Below, one piece after another: positions 49,247 to 61,054 of a stretch of DNA of 64,000 nucleotides. Source of the stretch: Archegozetes longisetosus (taxonomy: Eukaryota > Arthropoda > Arachnida > Sarcoptiformes > Trhypochthoniidae); the NCBI GenBank assembly GCA_018873245.2, contig JAEMBT020000005.1, forward strand, positions 6,434,001 through 6,498,000, in the 5' to 3' direction. The notes under the pieces were generated by a model that worked only from the letters and a program-made list of their open reading frames with translations, was not told the DNA's origin and ran no database searches. The position numbers and the translations under genes were made by a program. Position 1 is the stretch's first letter. The number at the start of each line of letters is the position of its first letter.

Positions 49247-50090
49247 TAAGAATATCGTAATTCGTGTTTTATAATCGAGTCTGAAAATATTGAAATCTCT
49301 GCTGATTTCAGCATTCCAGAACTAATTTTTGTTTTTTGAATTCCAATTGAAAAAATGAAAATTGTTAAAAATCTCAAATTTTCGGAAATAAAATTATTTG
49401 AAATATACATTCTTGAACGATCATATAAGTTTAAAATTTCTGATATTTAATCAATCAGGAATAAAAATTGCTCTAATTATGCTCTAAAGGACATTTATTA
49501 GTTGATGAAAAAAGCCTTTGTCTCATACAATTTTGTTTCTGAAAGCTTATTCCAAAGAAAATTAATATTCACATAGAACTTTACAGTTCTGATGACGATG
49601 ACAGATTGATTTTTGTTCCACACATGAGTATGGGAAACTTCAATAGATAAAATTGGCGATTTAAGCAGCATGAAAATAAAAGTTAAATGTTTTAACAGAT
49701 GTACTCTAGAATGTTAGCAAGGTTATTCTCTTGATAAACCTGCATGTACTGGTAATTTAAGGTCCACGAAATAATTCCAACAACTGATTGATAAATTGAT
49801 TTACTCGCAACCGGATTATGCAATCTTAATGAAATTTTGAAAATAATTTGATAGAACGCAAAGTTATTTTTTGACGAGCTTTCAAGTTCAAGGTCCAATA
49901 AAAACGTACTAAATGCGCAAATAACTATTTTTTCAGCTGAGAAAATTTATAACAACTTTAAGCTCTAAAGCACAAGCATCAATAAAGTTCAAAATTTTTA
50001 AAAATTTTTAAATACAATTAAACATACTTTAAGATAATTTTTTCGTGTTTAATTGTAAATTAACAAAAACCTTTTTAAAGACCGGTTTAG
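49247..50090. other. AT-rich spacer
   Basis: No recognised gene, repeat or RNA between the receptor and the Tc1 remnant. Confidence 0.45.
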
Positions 50091-50765
50091 ATGCGAAAAC
50101 ACCAAGTTACCGACTTGGAACGCGGCCAGATTTTGGCCTGTCGAGACAAGAATATCCGACCGATCGATATCGCTAGGAAAGTTGGTTGTGATAAGTCAGT
50201 CATAAGTCGATTTCTGGCCAATCCTGGAGAATAGGGCCGCCGTGAAAGATCCGGTAGGCCTCGGATTCTGTCTGCTTGAGTCGAATGGCGCTTGATTGAA
50301 GCTGAAATGAAACAATATCAATCTGCCAATCAAATCAGAATCAACTAGGATGTTTCTCTTTGCACCAGAAGAGTCCAATAAATATTAAATTCATAGCTTC
50401 ATCTTAAACACCATAAGAAGTCATGACTGATACTCTAAAAGAGCATATAACAGTTCAGCTTCAATGGGCGACGGAAAAGGTCACTTGGAGCCAAAAATAG
50501 AGCAAAATCATCTTTAGCGGTGAGAAAAATCAAATTTAGATGAACCTGGTATCAACCAATACTACTGGCATGAACTGAGGAAAGAGCCACAATACTTCTC
50601 CAAAAGACCTTTAGGTGGTGGCTCTGTGATAGTCTGGGCTGGCTTCGATTTCGGTGATAAAGCTCAAATAATTTTTCTGAATGGCCGGGCAAACTCTTGA
50701 GGTTACTTCCATATGCTAAGTGACTATTAATTACGTATGGAGAATTAATTGGTGGCCTGGATTGG
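50091..50765 (+). pseudogene. Tc1-like transposase remnant
   Basis: From the ATG at 50091 the frame reads a helix-turn-helix region (TDLERGQILACRDKNIRPID, then CDKSVISRFL) and the GRPR hinge with RSGRPRIL near 50255. It continues through TVQLQWATEKVTW, IIFSGEKNQ (catalytic FSDE region with Asp changed to Gly) and VWAGFDF...QIIFLNGR near 50635-50690. Several stops and a shift interrupt it. Order and motifs are those of Tc1-like DDE transposases; it is inactive. Confidence 0.87.
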
Positions 50766-50814
50766 TTAGTACTAATCCATGCCAGTATTTAATTTACTAA
50801 TTAGAACAGTTATT

Positions 50815-51975
50815 GGCATTTCACAAAAAAATCTGAGCTAAAGATCGTTCTTAAATCCAAAATCTTAAGACGTTCGTGTTTAACAAACGATTTTTATCCT
50901 AAGATCGGACGGTCGAGTTAAGACAAATCTTAGGCAAAATCTTAAACTAAAACGTGGTCTTAAGTCGATCTTAAGACTGTTTTGTTTCATAAAACAAAAT
51001 AATCATAACATATCTTAAAAATTGATAAAATCTTAAGACAAGTGAAGGCTAGTCTTAAGTAATATTTAAATCGGAGAATGTATGATATTTTGTGGTTATT
51101 GATGTGTGAAAGTAATCAAAACTTAAAGAATCTAAGAATTTAAGTTCATACTACTAATCCCAAACTTAGATAAGTTCGGGATTAATAGTATTAACGATAG
51201 CGACTCCGGTCTCATTTAGTGTCACATCAGTCGGCGGTCCGCCGTCGGTCTGACAAAAATGTGAAGCAATGACCACCGCCTTAGCTTTAGTTTCGGATTT
51301 AAATGTATTTTTTTCTTAATTTTATTGACTGATCACTTGAATCCGCTCTCATTGGCTGCATTGACTCGATTTGTAACCTCAATCCAAGCGTTTGTTTTAT
51401 CGGTATTTGAAATACTGTTTGAAAACTATTGTTTTGATAAGTATTTTATACAGTATTTAAAGCATTAGATAAAAAAACCTTGGATTCAATTATTGACTTT
51501 TTTCATTATATGCATCGACCAGTACTTTGATCTCTTCTGCAGTAAAATTAGGTCTCCTTTTAGTCGTAGATTTTGCTTTACCGTCCATTAATTGTCGATA
51601 AAATCACTTAATTTACGATTCAATTAATGACTGTTTATTTACTCTATTATTTATCATTATTTCAGTTACTCATACCTTATAGTCAATCAAAACATAGATT
51701 TTTACAGTTTTAAGTGAAGATTGTTAAAGACAATTGACTTTTATTAACTAAACTTATTTATAATTAGATAAAATGCAATTTAAAGCTTATTAAAGCAAAA
51801 ATTTACATTTGGTGGCCATTTGCCAGAAATGAAATCTTAAATCTGTTTCGATCTTAAGATCGTTTACTGAATTTAAGATTTGTCTTAACTTTTTTATGAA
51901 ACAGAAAAATCTTAACTCTAAGACCAATCCGATCTTTGCGAAAAATCCTATCTTAAAAACTTTCAGTGCGTTTCA
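50815..51975. mobile_element. PIF/Harbinger-like element with Myb/SANT-like gene
   Basis: Both flanks carry arrays of AATCTTAAG/GATCTTAAGATC words in inverted orientation (50830-51000 and 51840-51965), acting as long degenerate ends. The minus-strand fragment inside encodes a Myb/SANT-like protein typical of Harbinger partners. Exact termini and a TTA-type target duplication could not be fixed, so the limits are approximate. It lies directly beyond the Tc1 remnant. Confidence 0.5.
51170..51588 (-). pseudogene. Myb/SANT-like Harbinger accessory protein remnant
   Basis: Minus strand from 51588: MDGKAKSTTKRRPNFTAEEI then KVLVDAYNEK, the start of the Myb/SANT-like domain found in Harbinger-derived and NAIF1-type proteins. 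Further down, DGGPPTDVTLNETGVAIV near 51265-51200 matches the T/GGGPP segment after that domain. Stops separate the two parts. No transposase gene was seen beside it. Confidence 0.6.
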
Positions 51976-52812
51976 GAAAGTATTTTAATTTAAAGATAAG
52001 AATTCAAAAAGATATCTAGCAAATTCTTTTAATTTTTTCTAAAGAATAAAGGGTTCAGTCGTATACGGTTATTGACACATAAGAAAGTCAAGAGATTTCA
52101 ACAAATCAAAAATATTATATATGCATTATCCTCAATATTCCTGATCTGGCAAGTAAAATGGTTCCGATTTACTGTGATAACCGATACTAATTTAGAATGC
52201 ATATGAAGAAGTTTCACTTATATCATTACTGCACAGGAGTAAGAAATCAAGATTTCTGAATTAACTTAACATGATCAATATATCTAAGTAATATATTTTC
52301 AAGGTATGTTTTGAATAGGAATCTCATACACCTCAACGAGTAGATATTAACGAATATATTAGGTTCTGTAAAAGTGAAAGTACCTATATGCGAAAGTTTT
52401 TCAGATTTGAATTTTATGTCGCAGAAAGTGTTCCCTCTAATCGAGTCATTTCTTTATAAGTCAAACTGAAAATATTAAAATGTTGTTTCTCATGAGGTTC
52501 TGATCTAGATTGTTTCAAATTAATAGACATGTCACCGTCATAAATAAGATTATTGTTTTATATATACACGGATATGACAGTTGGTTCAGGGCATTGACTA
52601 TATACAAGATCAGCATTTATCTGAAATTAAGGGCTGATTCAAACATTCACTATGAATACTGCGTGCATGTGACTGATCCAGTCGTTTCTGATTAAAATCT
52701 ATTAGAGTTTAGTGTCTAGATGTGAGCGATGTTTCATTTTCAAAATACAGGAATATTTAACACATATCCGTCATACCATCTGTTGAAAACTTAAAATAAA
52801 AAAGACACTGCT
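51976..52812. other. spacer between Harbinger-like element and INTS4 pseudogene
   Basis: AT-rich; a 61-codon frame at 52510 has no recognisable domain. No clear feature. Confidence 0.4.
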
Positions 52813-53749
52813 ATGGTAATGGAGTCATATCTGAAGAAGAGAGCGCTCACAGATTATGAAAAAACATCGACTCAAGTTTGTATTAAATGATTAAATAGTC
52901 TGGCTTGTGTGGATTCGTTTAGTGGATGACGCTTTCACCAAAGTTTGTCCGATGATTAACGATTCATAGATCAATACTAGGGCTTAGGCCGCATTGCTTT
53001 TGATGAGTCTTACTTAAAACATAACAATAATAAAATTGGTTGTTCTTATGGTAAATTAACTCATATCAGTTCCCGTTTCCCGAACAAACATTAGATAAAG
53101 AGTTTATACCAAATTAGAAGATCAGTTTATGAAGATAACTTTCTTACTTTATTTACTTCAACGTATCCAATAGTTTAATACACTTTCGAGAAATTGGTTA
53201 AACTGAAAATGACTTCGGCAACAATTAATGAGCCGAACGGCAAGTCTGATACTCCGCTCAAATTCATAACTGGACTAATATTAGGCCTACATTTCGACGC
53301 TATCATCGAAAACGTGTATGACATCAAAAATATCACAATCAAAGTAATTATTGCATAAAAATAAATTTTGTTTCACGGTTTTCAAGGTTCTTAATAATAT
53401 TTAGATTCAATATCCGAATCAAAAAATACAAATAGTTTTACCGAAGTTCAGTGACTTTAGACTTGTTGAGATCAATAAGGAATAGAATGTCGACACCTAT
53501 CGATTATATACAACTGTTTATTTATCTCATGGTATTTGGACGGAGTCGTGTCACGTTGAGATCGGACTTTTACTCGATTTTAGAGACACCACTTCGACAA
53601 CATTGAACTCGACTCAGACTTGGGTTTCATCGGGTTCTAAAGGCAGTGGTATTAAAAGTACTAAATCTGAAGACAATTTGGTTATTGATATTTGTAAACC
53701 TGTTCGCGTTTATATTTCACCGAAACAGCCCAAAAAACTTGTTATTTAG
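52813..53749 (+). pseudogene. internally deleted INTS4 copy
   Basis: The start (YLKKRALTDYEKTSTQ at 52822-52876) equals INTS4 exon 1. The copy then jumps to sequence equal to exons 4-5 (52910-53110, with stops in MINDS and RA..A regions). It jumps again to exons 12-13 (53180-53345 and 53404-53749), ending PKQPKKLVI. Exons 2-3 and 6-11 are missing. One further stop replaces Leu in the last exon. The last ~250 bp is almost identical to the intact gene while the earlier pieces are much more diverged. Confidence 0.92.
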
Positions 53750-53825
53750 CTGCTTATACATTAAATTACAATATTTACTTAATTTACTACAATTTACCAA
53801 ATTGTGTAATATTAGAAACAAAAAA

Positions 53826-54461
53826 CTAAATTCTTTCAGCAATTTTGATAGCAATTCTACAAGTATTTGATATAATATTAGTTAAAAGTTGATATCCTTT
53901 TGCATTTTGAGCGTCGTATTCAAGTCCAGTCTCGTAGTGATGCTGTTCATCGTCTCGAAACTTCTTAATCATTTCAATTAAGTCTTTGTGTTCTTCCAAA
54001 TCGTCTTCAATTAATTTTCTGATTTGGTTGTCGTAGTGCTCACTAATGACCTGCTCGACGGCTACAGTGCAAGCCATGGCTGCTTTTGGACCTAACAAAG
54101 CAGTTCCAGCACCCAAAGCAAAGCCCCCAATACTCCAAAGTGGTTCAAAAATACTTCTTCTAACTCTATGTTTGACGATTTGCTTCTCAAACTGTTTTAA
54201 GTGATGTTTTTCCTGATCCCACATCTCTTGAATGATAGGACTGTGTTTTGGATCGTTTCTCAAAATAAACATTTGTCCACAATATATACGGTCAGCACCC
54301 AATTCTCCAGCATGATCCACTCTTATTATTCTGTCGTATATTTGCTTTCTTCGACGCGACAAGTATTGAGCTGATTGTCTAAATTTTGATGAATTCATGA
54401 CTTGTTTATTCGACTGTTTTGTTTTGAAATGCAATCGTTTGCGTCTGCGCAACACTTGCAT
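53826..54461 (-). CDS. COQ7: 5-demethoxyubiquinone hydroxylase
   Basis: A single exon of 211 aa encodes the di-iron mitochondrial monooxygenase COQ7/CLK-1, which hydroxylates demethoxyubiquinone in ubiquinone synthesis. The basic, Arg/Lys-rich N-terminus suits a mitochondrial presequence. Iron ligands are visible: Glu53 in VDHAGE, Glu84 and His87 in DQEKHH, Glu136 in TVAVEQ, and Glu172 and His175 in DDEQHH. FALGAGTALLGPKAAMACTVAVE is the typical core. Its stop lies about 75 bp from the stop of the convergent INTS4 pseudogene. The sister COQ7 beside the full-length INTS4 is broken, so this is the only intact copy in the window. Confidence 0.95.
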   Translation of the reverse strand: MQVLRRRKRLHFKTKQSNKQVMNSSKFRQSAQYLSRRRKQIYDRIIRVDHAGELGADRIYCGQMFILRNDPKHSPIIQEMWDQEKHHLKQFEKQIVKHRVRRSIFEPLWSIGGFALGAGTALLGPKAAMACTVAVEQVISEHYDNQIRKLIEDDLEEHKDLIEMIKKFRDDEQHHYETGLEYDAQNAKGYQLLTNIISNTCRIAIKIAERI

Positions 54462-55022
54462 TCACTAATATTTCACAAACTTTTCAAGTAATTTATTCAA
54501 AAGTTGGCCTCGTTTGTAATCAAAACTTTAATTTATTCAATAATAGAATCGTGTATAATCTAATCTACTAAATATGAGCCCATTCTTTGTAATTTATACT
54601 CAATTTTGAGCTAAAATACAATAATCTAAGCATGTTGAGACCTAGAATTTTTTATACCTACTTTAGAGTAACTGCTCTGTATCAAACTAATTGGCAGCTA
54701 AAACACAAGTCTGCTCAATATTATTGAAATGCGAACTTGAATTGAAAGCTTTATCAAAATCATACTCTTATTTTTGCATAATAATCAAAAACTTTGATCT
54801 CTGTGACCGACATTACGGAACGAACTATATAGAGATGAACTAAAGTTTTTATTCATGCTCTGATTTACTACACCAACTCATTCACTAACACTTAATCTGA
54901 TTGATCCTGGAATGATTGAACAAATGGCTTAATGTCAAAATTATTGATTAATTTAATGATTTTGAATTAACTTCTAAATGATAACAAAAATTTTGATTAA
55001 GACATAAGGGAAATGCCAAATT
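54462..55022. other. spacer between COQ7 and ICln 3' end
   Basis: AT-rich; expected to hold the COQ7 promoter and the ICln 3' UTR. A minus-strand AATAAA (TTTATT on +) near 54848 could end the ICln mRNA. Confidence 0.45.
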
Positions 55023-58000
55023 TTAATGTTCAGGTTCTGCATCTTCGAACTGTCCCATCACTTCCATTGCTTCATCAGAGTCCCCGTTCGCAAAATTGAC
55101 TTCCATATCGTTATTTGGCAAACCGCGCGAATCTTCAGCTGCGGCCACATCATAGACATTCCCCATTAAGCGAGTCGCATCTCTATTTCCAGACTCGTCT
55201 GCATCTTCATAAATGTCTCCTTCTTCTTCATCATCTTCATCATCGTCTTCTTCATCAGTGACCGAATCGTCTGGGTCAGGATGCAATAACTGGCATTCAG
55301 ACATAGCTTTGAACATGACTTCGAGATTGTTTTTGTCGTCGGGAACAAATCTGACTTCGTTATTTTGGGAATCATTTTCTTCGCCTAAAAATCAATATAA
55401 TTGTTGGAAAATAAATCTCAAAAATTAAAATAATTCGTCAAAATATTTTTATTCAGATAGAAATAAAGCCATTCTCAACAAAATCTTTGCTTTTAAAATT
55501 AATCAAATTATTATCAACTGTACAATTATTTTTAATCCTCAAAAATGTCAATAATTTTCAAAAACTCTAATTTATATCAACTATAATAATACAATCTTAT
55601 AAGAATGTAATAAAATGATTTAAAATGACTCTCAATAAACTTTTAAACTATGAACTGAAAAAAGTTTGATTCAAGCTTTTGGTTAATAATGAAATGTAAG
55701 CGAACAAAAAATGCAAAAAAGTTAATGTTATTCTAAAATGAAAGTTAAAGAGTAATGTGCTTAAAGGACGCGTTCAATTGTTCAATTTAGATGAAGAAGG
55801 CGATACTTCAGATGTTTTCACTTTATTCAAGCGATCATTTGGTGAGACAAATTCATTGGTGAATTCGTTCGCGTCCATCTTTAAGATGTAAGGAATTATA
55901 CTATCGATTTGCACACTTCCTATTAGTCCCGAGAAGAATAACTCTTCTGTAATAGTTGGCAGTAAAGAGCGAAGAGGAAGAAGACGTAGAATCAGTTTAG
56001 AGAAACGATCACTGGCCTCATCGATCGAACAACAAGTTTCGTTGATATAGATTCTAAGCTCACGAACCGACTTATCTTGAAATTTCTCAATCTGTCGACT
56101 ACTTAACAACTGTCCTATTCCTGCATTTTCTGGACTGAACAAGACAATTGACTTAAGGTATGCATATTCATGATCATCGACTTGTAGTTTCTGAAATGAA
56201 TTAACGAAGTCTTGTAATTTGCAAATATGATCAGTCACTTGTTTGACTCGTTGAAGTGATAGTTTGTCCTGTTGTAGAGTTGTTTGTAAATGAGTTATTA
56301 TGGCTGATAAAATGGTCGCCAAAGACATGACTTGCGAGGTCTGTGCCAAGCCTAACACAAACAACTGACACCAACAGCCTCTTACTAATGAAGTTTGAAC
56401 ATCTATTGACATTAACTGAAATGCAGGAATCGATTGCGCCCAATGGACTGACAAGAATAGAAGTCTTGACGCAGATTCACATATGTATTGGAGAGATAGA
56501 AACGAAGCACCTGCTATTGGAGGCGTCAGATTGAACACAAAATGCTGATCAGAAAGAAGCGGACCATCGATTTCGAACAAGTCGTCGTTCTCACTATTTT
56601 GTCCACAGACCGCATCCATTGCACCAAAAAGAAAGGCCGTCTGTTCAGAGCCCGATTTGGAGCCTGAAGCAATTTTGGCCATTATATCAAAAGCTGCTTT
56701 CGATATCAACAGGTTTTGTCGACTTCTGTCAACATCAGCCAAATTGTTCGAATCTTTTGAAGACTGTTTGTCTGGATTACTTTCATTAACACCGGTTTCA
56801 TCGATAGAACGAACTAATTTGTTTATGTCTTGTCTCTCAACTGAATTGTTGGCATTGATTGCCGCGACCGCCACCTGTTTCAGTGCCATCAGATTCGAGA
56901 CAACATTGGCTAAAGTGCTCAAATCTCCGTTTGTCTTAGTTGAATGCGGAGCGTTGGCACCGCTGGCTGTCGCCTCTATTATAGACATTGCAGTTTGATT
57001 CTCAAAAATGTTTGACATTTCAGGAGCTGATGAGCCTCTCGGCAATATTGGTCGTTGAGATGGTGTGGAAGAAGTCGAGTTAGAATTGGCAAATGATCGC
57101 GGAGGCAATGATAGGGGTTGAGTGGAATTAGATGCAGCTGCGATCACAGCCTGGATAGCACTGGCACTGCCTTCTAGTGCCAAAGGTTTTCGTTCTGGTT
57201 GGCAATGATCGGCTCTCATTCCCATTTGCAAACATTTTTGAAGCCTACAAAACTGACAACGATTTCTATGGTGTTTAGTCACTTCACAGTCTTGATTAGC
57301 TCTACAAATATAGTTCAATTGTTTCCTAACACTTCTCTTGAAGAATCCTTTACAACCTTCACAAGAAATTGCACCGTAATGTCGACCCGAAGCCTTATCA
57401 CCACAAACTACACAAAATTCAATTGTTTTCTTTTCACCCGAACCTGCTAATAGTCCTGAAGTGTGAAGATTTACATTTGAAAAAGAAATTCTAGAGCTCG
57501 AAGTCGGCGGCGGAGAGTCATCGCGATTCTCTCCGTCCTCAGGACTTCTGCCGATCCATTCGGACCCTGAATTGTCGGCCGAATTATCATAGTCTAAACC
57601 CATGGCAACGATAGCACTCGGAGATGTTGGGACACTAATAAACTCAGTTTCAGGTTCACCAACACTATTGTCGCCACCACTTGAAGGGCTCTCTGGTTCA
57701 CACTTTATGGTCAAATGTGTATTACCGGTACTCCCCGTTTCTGGTAATGACTTATTAACCATAGCGTGACTATTCAAATAATGCAATTTAGAGCTCATCA
57801 CAGTTTGTTCGGTCGAGCCATTCGAAGACTCATCAAAAGTTATTCCCCTTTTCAACAATATGGGCTTATTGTCAAACTTTGTTGGTTTGCTTCTTAACCA
57901 CATATAAATACAAGTTTCGAATCAGTACACAAGTCAGTCAATTTGTGTTTGTTTGGTCGAGAAATAACACAGAAGGCAACGAATGCAGCAAAATCTCAGT

Positions 58001-59391
58001 CAAAGTTATCTTAAATGTTGTGTAACTTATTCACATGACACAAATGCAAACTTTGGTTGATATCGTCGTTTAATGATTAAGTGATCACTACTTTGACCAT
58101 TAAGTGATAGAATCAAAAAAAGAGAAAAGAATATCAATTAGAGGATTAATTCAGTTTTAATAAAATAAAAGTAAATCATTGTAATCATTAATAAATATCA
58201 GTCCTTCTGAATTATTTCCCCATCAAATCACAATATTTAGAAATTACATCGACAAAAATCTCATACAAGTTAGTAGAAACCTCTCTAACAAGTATAACCC
58301 TGACTAATAACCATAAAACTATTAATTTGTTCATATGTATCACGACCGCAACCCAAGAAGTAGTCAATTATAAGAGTACGATAAACAGACTAAATTATTA
58401 AATAAGTTGACTCACCGGATTCACTGTCACTACCATTTTGGTCGTCAATCATGAGAAATAGACATTCGGAATGGAAGTTAGTTAAATCTCTTGAGATGGC
58501 GTGTAGCGAAATCATTGGATATTCTAATGAGAAACCCTGATCATTACCATTGTCTGACAACCACCAAAGCCTAACATGACAATTATATGAATTACATAAA
58601 AAATTACGCCATTATTTAGTAAGTAAATTAATGTTAATAATGCTATAAAATACAAGTCAACCATAGGAAGACCTTTGTCTGTGTGCTATTTGTCCTTTTG
58701 GTCTCTAACTACTTATCCTTAAACTAAGTCTCAATTGAACTGTACTTTTAAGTGAATGTTGGCCTCAATACTAATTATTAGTAAATGAGTCACTTTTCCT
58801 TTACACTAAACGATCAAAAGTCCTGAGGAAAGAGTGTGTGCCTCAGTCTAAGACACCATTGATTTATGAGAGTTAACAGTTATATCATATTTAGTATTGA
58901 CTTGTTTTCAGCTAATAGCTTAGGTTTGGAGAATGAGGTCGAGATGCCATTCATGCCAATCATGCCATGAGTGTCTGCCAAACATTCAATTCAATTTCTC
59001 ATTTGTACTCTTTTCCAATACTTGTATTTCAAGATTACAGACACAACTATTAATATTAAGGTCACAATTAAGGTCATAATTAAGCGAAACATAAAGACAC
59101 CATTTTGTCCGATATCGTATTATTTAATAGAATGATTTTATATGAATGAAAACTTTTCTAACTTTATTTTATTTTATTTATCCGATAATATACTAACTGA
59201 TAATCAAATTATAAACTAATCACTTTTTACCGATATTAATACGAAATAAAAATCAATTAATACCTGCTTTTGGCCACATAAAGAGTTCCTTTTCCTAAAT
59301 TGTTATCTTTGATGAAAGCGGCGGTATTCAGTTCTCGATGTATTACTTCTTCGTCATTCGGTACTGATATTGATGTTAAAGAAACTATCAT
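55023..59391 (-). CDS. CLNS1A: methylosome subunit pICln (chloride conductance regulatory protein ICln)
   Basis: Three exons (59391-59264, 58570-58416, 55384-55023) give a 214-aa protein in one frame; the human protein is 237. Exon 1 ends in GTLYVAKSR; exon 2 carries LWWLSDNG and [16 protein letters not shown], the pleckstrin-homology-like core. Exon 3 has [24 protein letters not shown], a long Asp/Glu tract and the C-terminal QFEDAEPEH. ICln binds Sm proteins and PRMT5 in the cytosolic methylosome during snRNP assembly. This links loosely to INTS4, which acts in snRNA maturation. Intron 2 (58415-55385, about 3.0 kb) contains a complete nuclear receptor gene on the same strand, while intron 1 is 693 nt. 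Confidence 0.9.
55774..57903 (-). CDS. NR2C-type nuclear receptor (TR2/TR4, Hr78 class)
   Basis: One uninterrupted frame of 709 aa lies inside ICln intron 2, same strand. Residues 164-230 form the DNA-binding domain: [20 protein letters not shown] with P-box CEGCKG, then [16 protein letters not shown]. Residues ~450-690 form the ligand-binding domain: [61 protein letters not shown] and [12 protein letters not shown] followed by [10 protein letters not shown]. These match TR2/TR4 closely. The N-terminus is Ser/Gly-rich with a sumoylation-like IKCEPES (66-72). The linker (230-450) is Ser/Asn-rich. It is an orphan receptor and transcription factor of the nucleus. The lack of introns is unusual for the family and could reflect a retrocopy or intron loss. 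A minus-strand AATAAA (TTTATT at 55448-55453) could end its mRNA within the host intron. Confidence 0.95.
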   Translation of the reverse strand: MWLRSKPTKFDNKPILLKRGITFDESSNGSTEQTVMSSKLHYLNSHAMVNKSLPETGSTGNTHLTIKCEPESPSSGGDNSVGEPETEFISVPTSPSAIVAMGLDYDNSADNSGSEWIGRSPEDGENRDDSPPPTSSSRISFSNVNLHTSGLLAGSGEKKTIEFCVVCGDKASGRHYGAISCEGCKGFFKRSVRKQLNYICRANQDCEVTKHHRNRCQFCRLQKCLQMGMRADHCQPERKPLALEGSASAIQAVIAAASNSTQPLSLPPRSFANSNSTSSTPSQRPILPRGSSAPEMSNIFENQTAMSIIEATASGANAPHSTKTNGDLSTLANVVSNLMALKQVAVAAINANNSVERQDINKLVRSIDETGVNESNPDKQSSKDSNNLADVDRSRQNLLISKAAFDIMAKIASGSKSGSEQTAFLFGAMDAVCGQNSENDDLFEIDGPLLSDQHFVFNLTPPIAGASFLSLQYICESASRLLFLSVHWAQSIPAFQLMSIDVQTSLVRGCWCQLFVLGLAQTSQVMSLATILSAIITHLQTTLQQDKLSLQRVKQVTDHICKLQDFVNSFQKLQVDDHEYAYLKSIVLFSPENAGIGQLLSSRQIEKFQDKSVRELRIYINETCCSIDEASDRFSKLILRLLPLRSLLPTITEELFFSGLIGSVQIDSIIPYILKMDANEFTNEFVSPNDRLNKVKTSEVSPSSSKLNN

Positions 59392-59618
59392 TTTATTTCG
59401 ATATAATATTTATTAAATTGAATAGTCTATGCGGGCACAAAAACGATGACAATTAATAAATGGGAAGAAGTGGTAGGAAAGAAATAATAAATGAAATGAT
59501 TAAATGGTGTATAAAATGGAGACCAAAATATTGCGTCGTATTTCAGAGAAGTATTAATAAAGAAAATAAGGAATAGGAATAAGGGGTGAGAGAAAGGACA
59601 CGAATAACCTATAGCTGT

Positions 59619-59700
59619 GTTGACCCTCTACCAGAGAGGCTCTGCCCTCTCCAAAAGGGCGGGTCATTTGGGGTGACGTCGAGGGTCATTGCCCGGGGCT
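59619..59700 (-). promoter_or_regulatory. GC-rich cluster with GGGTCA half-sites and a CRE-like TGACGTC
   Basis: About 230-310 bp upstream of the ICln start is a GC-rich island in AT-rich DNA. It contains TGACCC (59621), GGGTCA (59661), GGGTGA (59671), TGACGTCG (59674) and GGGTCA (59683). The middle two half-sites are four bases apart (DR4-like). A core-promoter or enhancer role is inferred from position and composition only. Confidence 0.4.
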
Positions 59701-61054
59701 ATCACTGCATCGAGTTTTAGGCATTTCTCCTAAGCTCTCAACTCATTACTGAACTGAACGCCAGGCATTTCTGCTCCTAATATAACATTAAATGTTACTC
59801 ATGTCATGTCAGCAAAGTTTATTAAAGTCAGGCTCTGTTTAGGCACTCATCCAGTCTTACGCTCAATATTTCATGAGTTCACTGCCTTCTAATAACCTTT
59901 GAAATTGAGGTTTCAGTTGGCTTTTGGTTAGCTCTTAGTTTTTCATCAGCTTTTCAGAAGAGGTTAACCGAAAAATGTTCTTCTGCATTGACCGCTATTA
60001 TCGACCGCACACTCCAAGTTATAACACTTATTATCGCATAAAATGTTAGGATTACAATTTTCCTCAATCTCATCACAGATATAAAGAAAATCTCAATTTT
60101 TTAATGTTCAATAAGTGAGAGATGGCAGAAAAAGATAGCATTAATAATTAATTGATAACTTTAATCATTCATATTTCACTTTATATGAATCATTCAAATA
60201 TGACATTATTTGATTTTTGACCTCAAGCTTCGCTTTATAGTTCATTGTTATCTCATTAATAACTTATTATTTTAGTGCAGTAAAGTTCGCTTCTATCGTG
60301 CTCTTTGTTTTAGCGTTAAACCATAACCTTTTGTTGAACAAAACTTCTTTTCAGTTCGCTCAAACAATAGATCGAATCAAATTAGATTCTGTCAATTGAA
60401 CTCTTTTTTGAACAAGCTATTTCTCAAAAGTTTTAACTTATCGATCAAATGTTAGAAATTTGTTTGAAACTAAATATATTTGAATATTTTTATAGACACA
60501 AAATAATGTTTGTGATTTGTAATTTTTTCTAAATGTTTGACTCAGTCAGCTCACAGTTATGTATAAACTTAGTAACAAAGCAAACTAATTTGAGGAAGTA
60601 ATCATTTTTCGAAAAATATTTTTAGGCAATCAAAAGCTGATGACAGTTTAGAAATTTTGTTCCTTTACAGCTCTAAATCATAACTCATTCAGTTATAATT
60701 GAAGCGTCAGAATAAATTCGATTTGAAGTATTTTAACGTTTAAATGTTAAGGTAATTGAACCGTTAATAAATATAACAATTGAAAGTAAGTCTGAATTGT
60801 AAAATTTTGTTATGCATCTATTGCTTTCAATGGAATTTTTGAGTTGACTAAACACCTATGAAAATTAATAAAATGCTACTACAAACTGTTCTAACACATA
60901 AGCTATGTTTTCATATCAATTCAATTAAACCTCATTTGTTAAGACTATTGAGAGTTGACTAAATTTTGTAATCGACATGAATTAATTTACTTTGAGAACT
61001 GTTAGATGGCACCAGCGAATTTTCAAAATGCATTTTTGTCTAATTCAGTATATG

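Noticed and set aside
55213..55428. Poly-serine frame on the plus strand
   Set aside because: It is the antisense of the Asp/Glu tract of ICln.
56343..57450. Several plus-strand frames of 60-113 codons across the nuclear receptor
   Set aside because: Antisense shadows of the 709-codon receptor frame; no independent signal.
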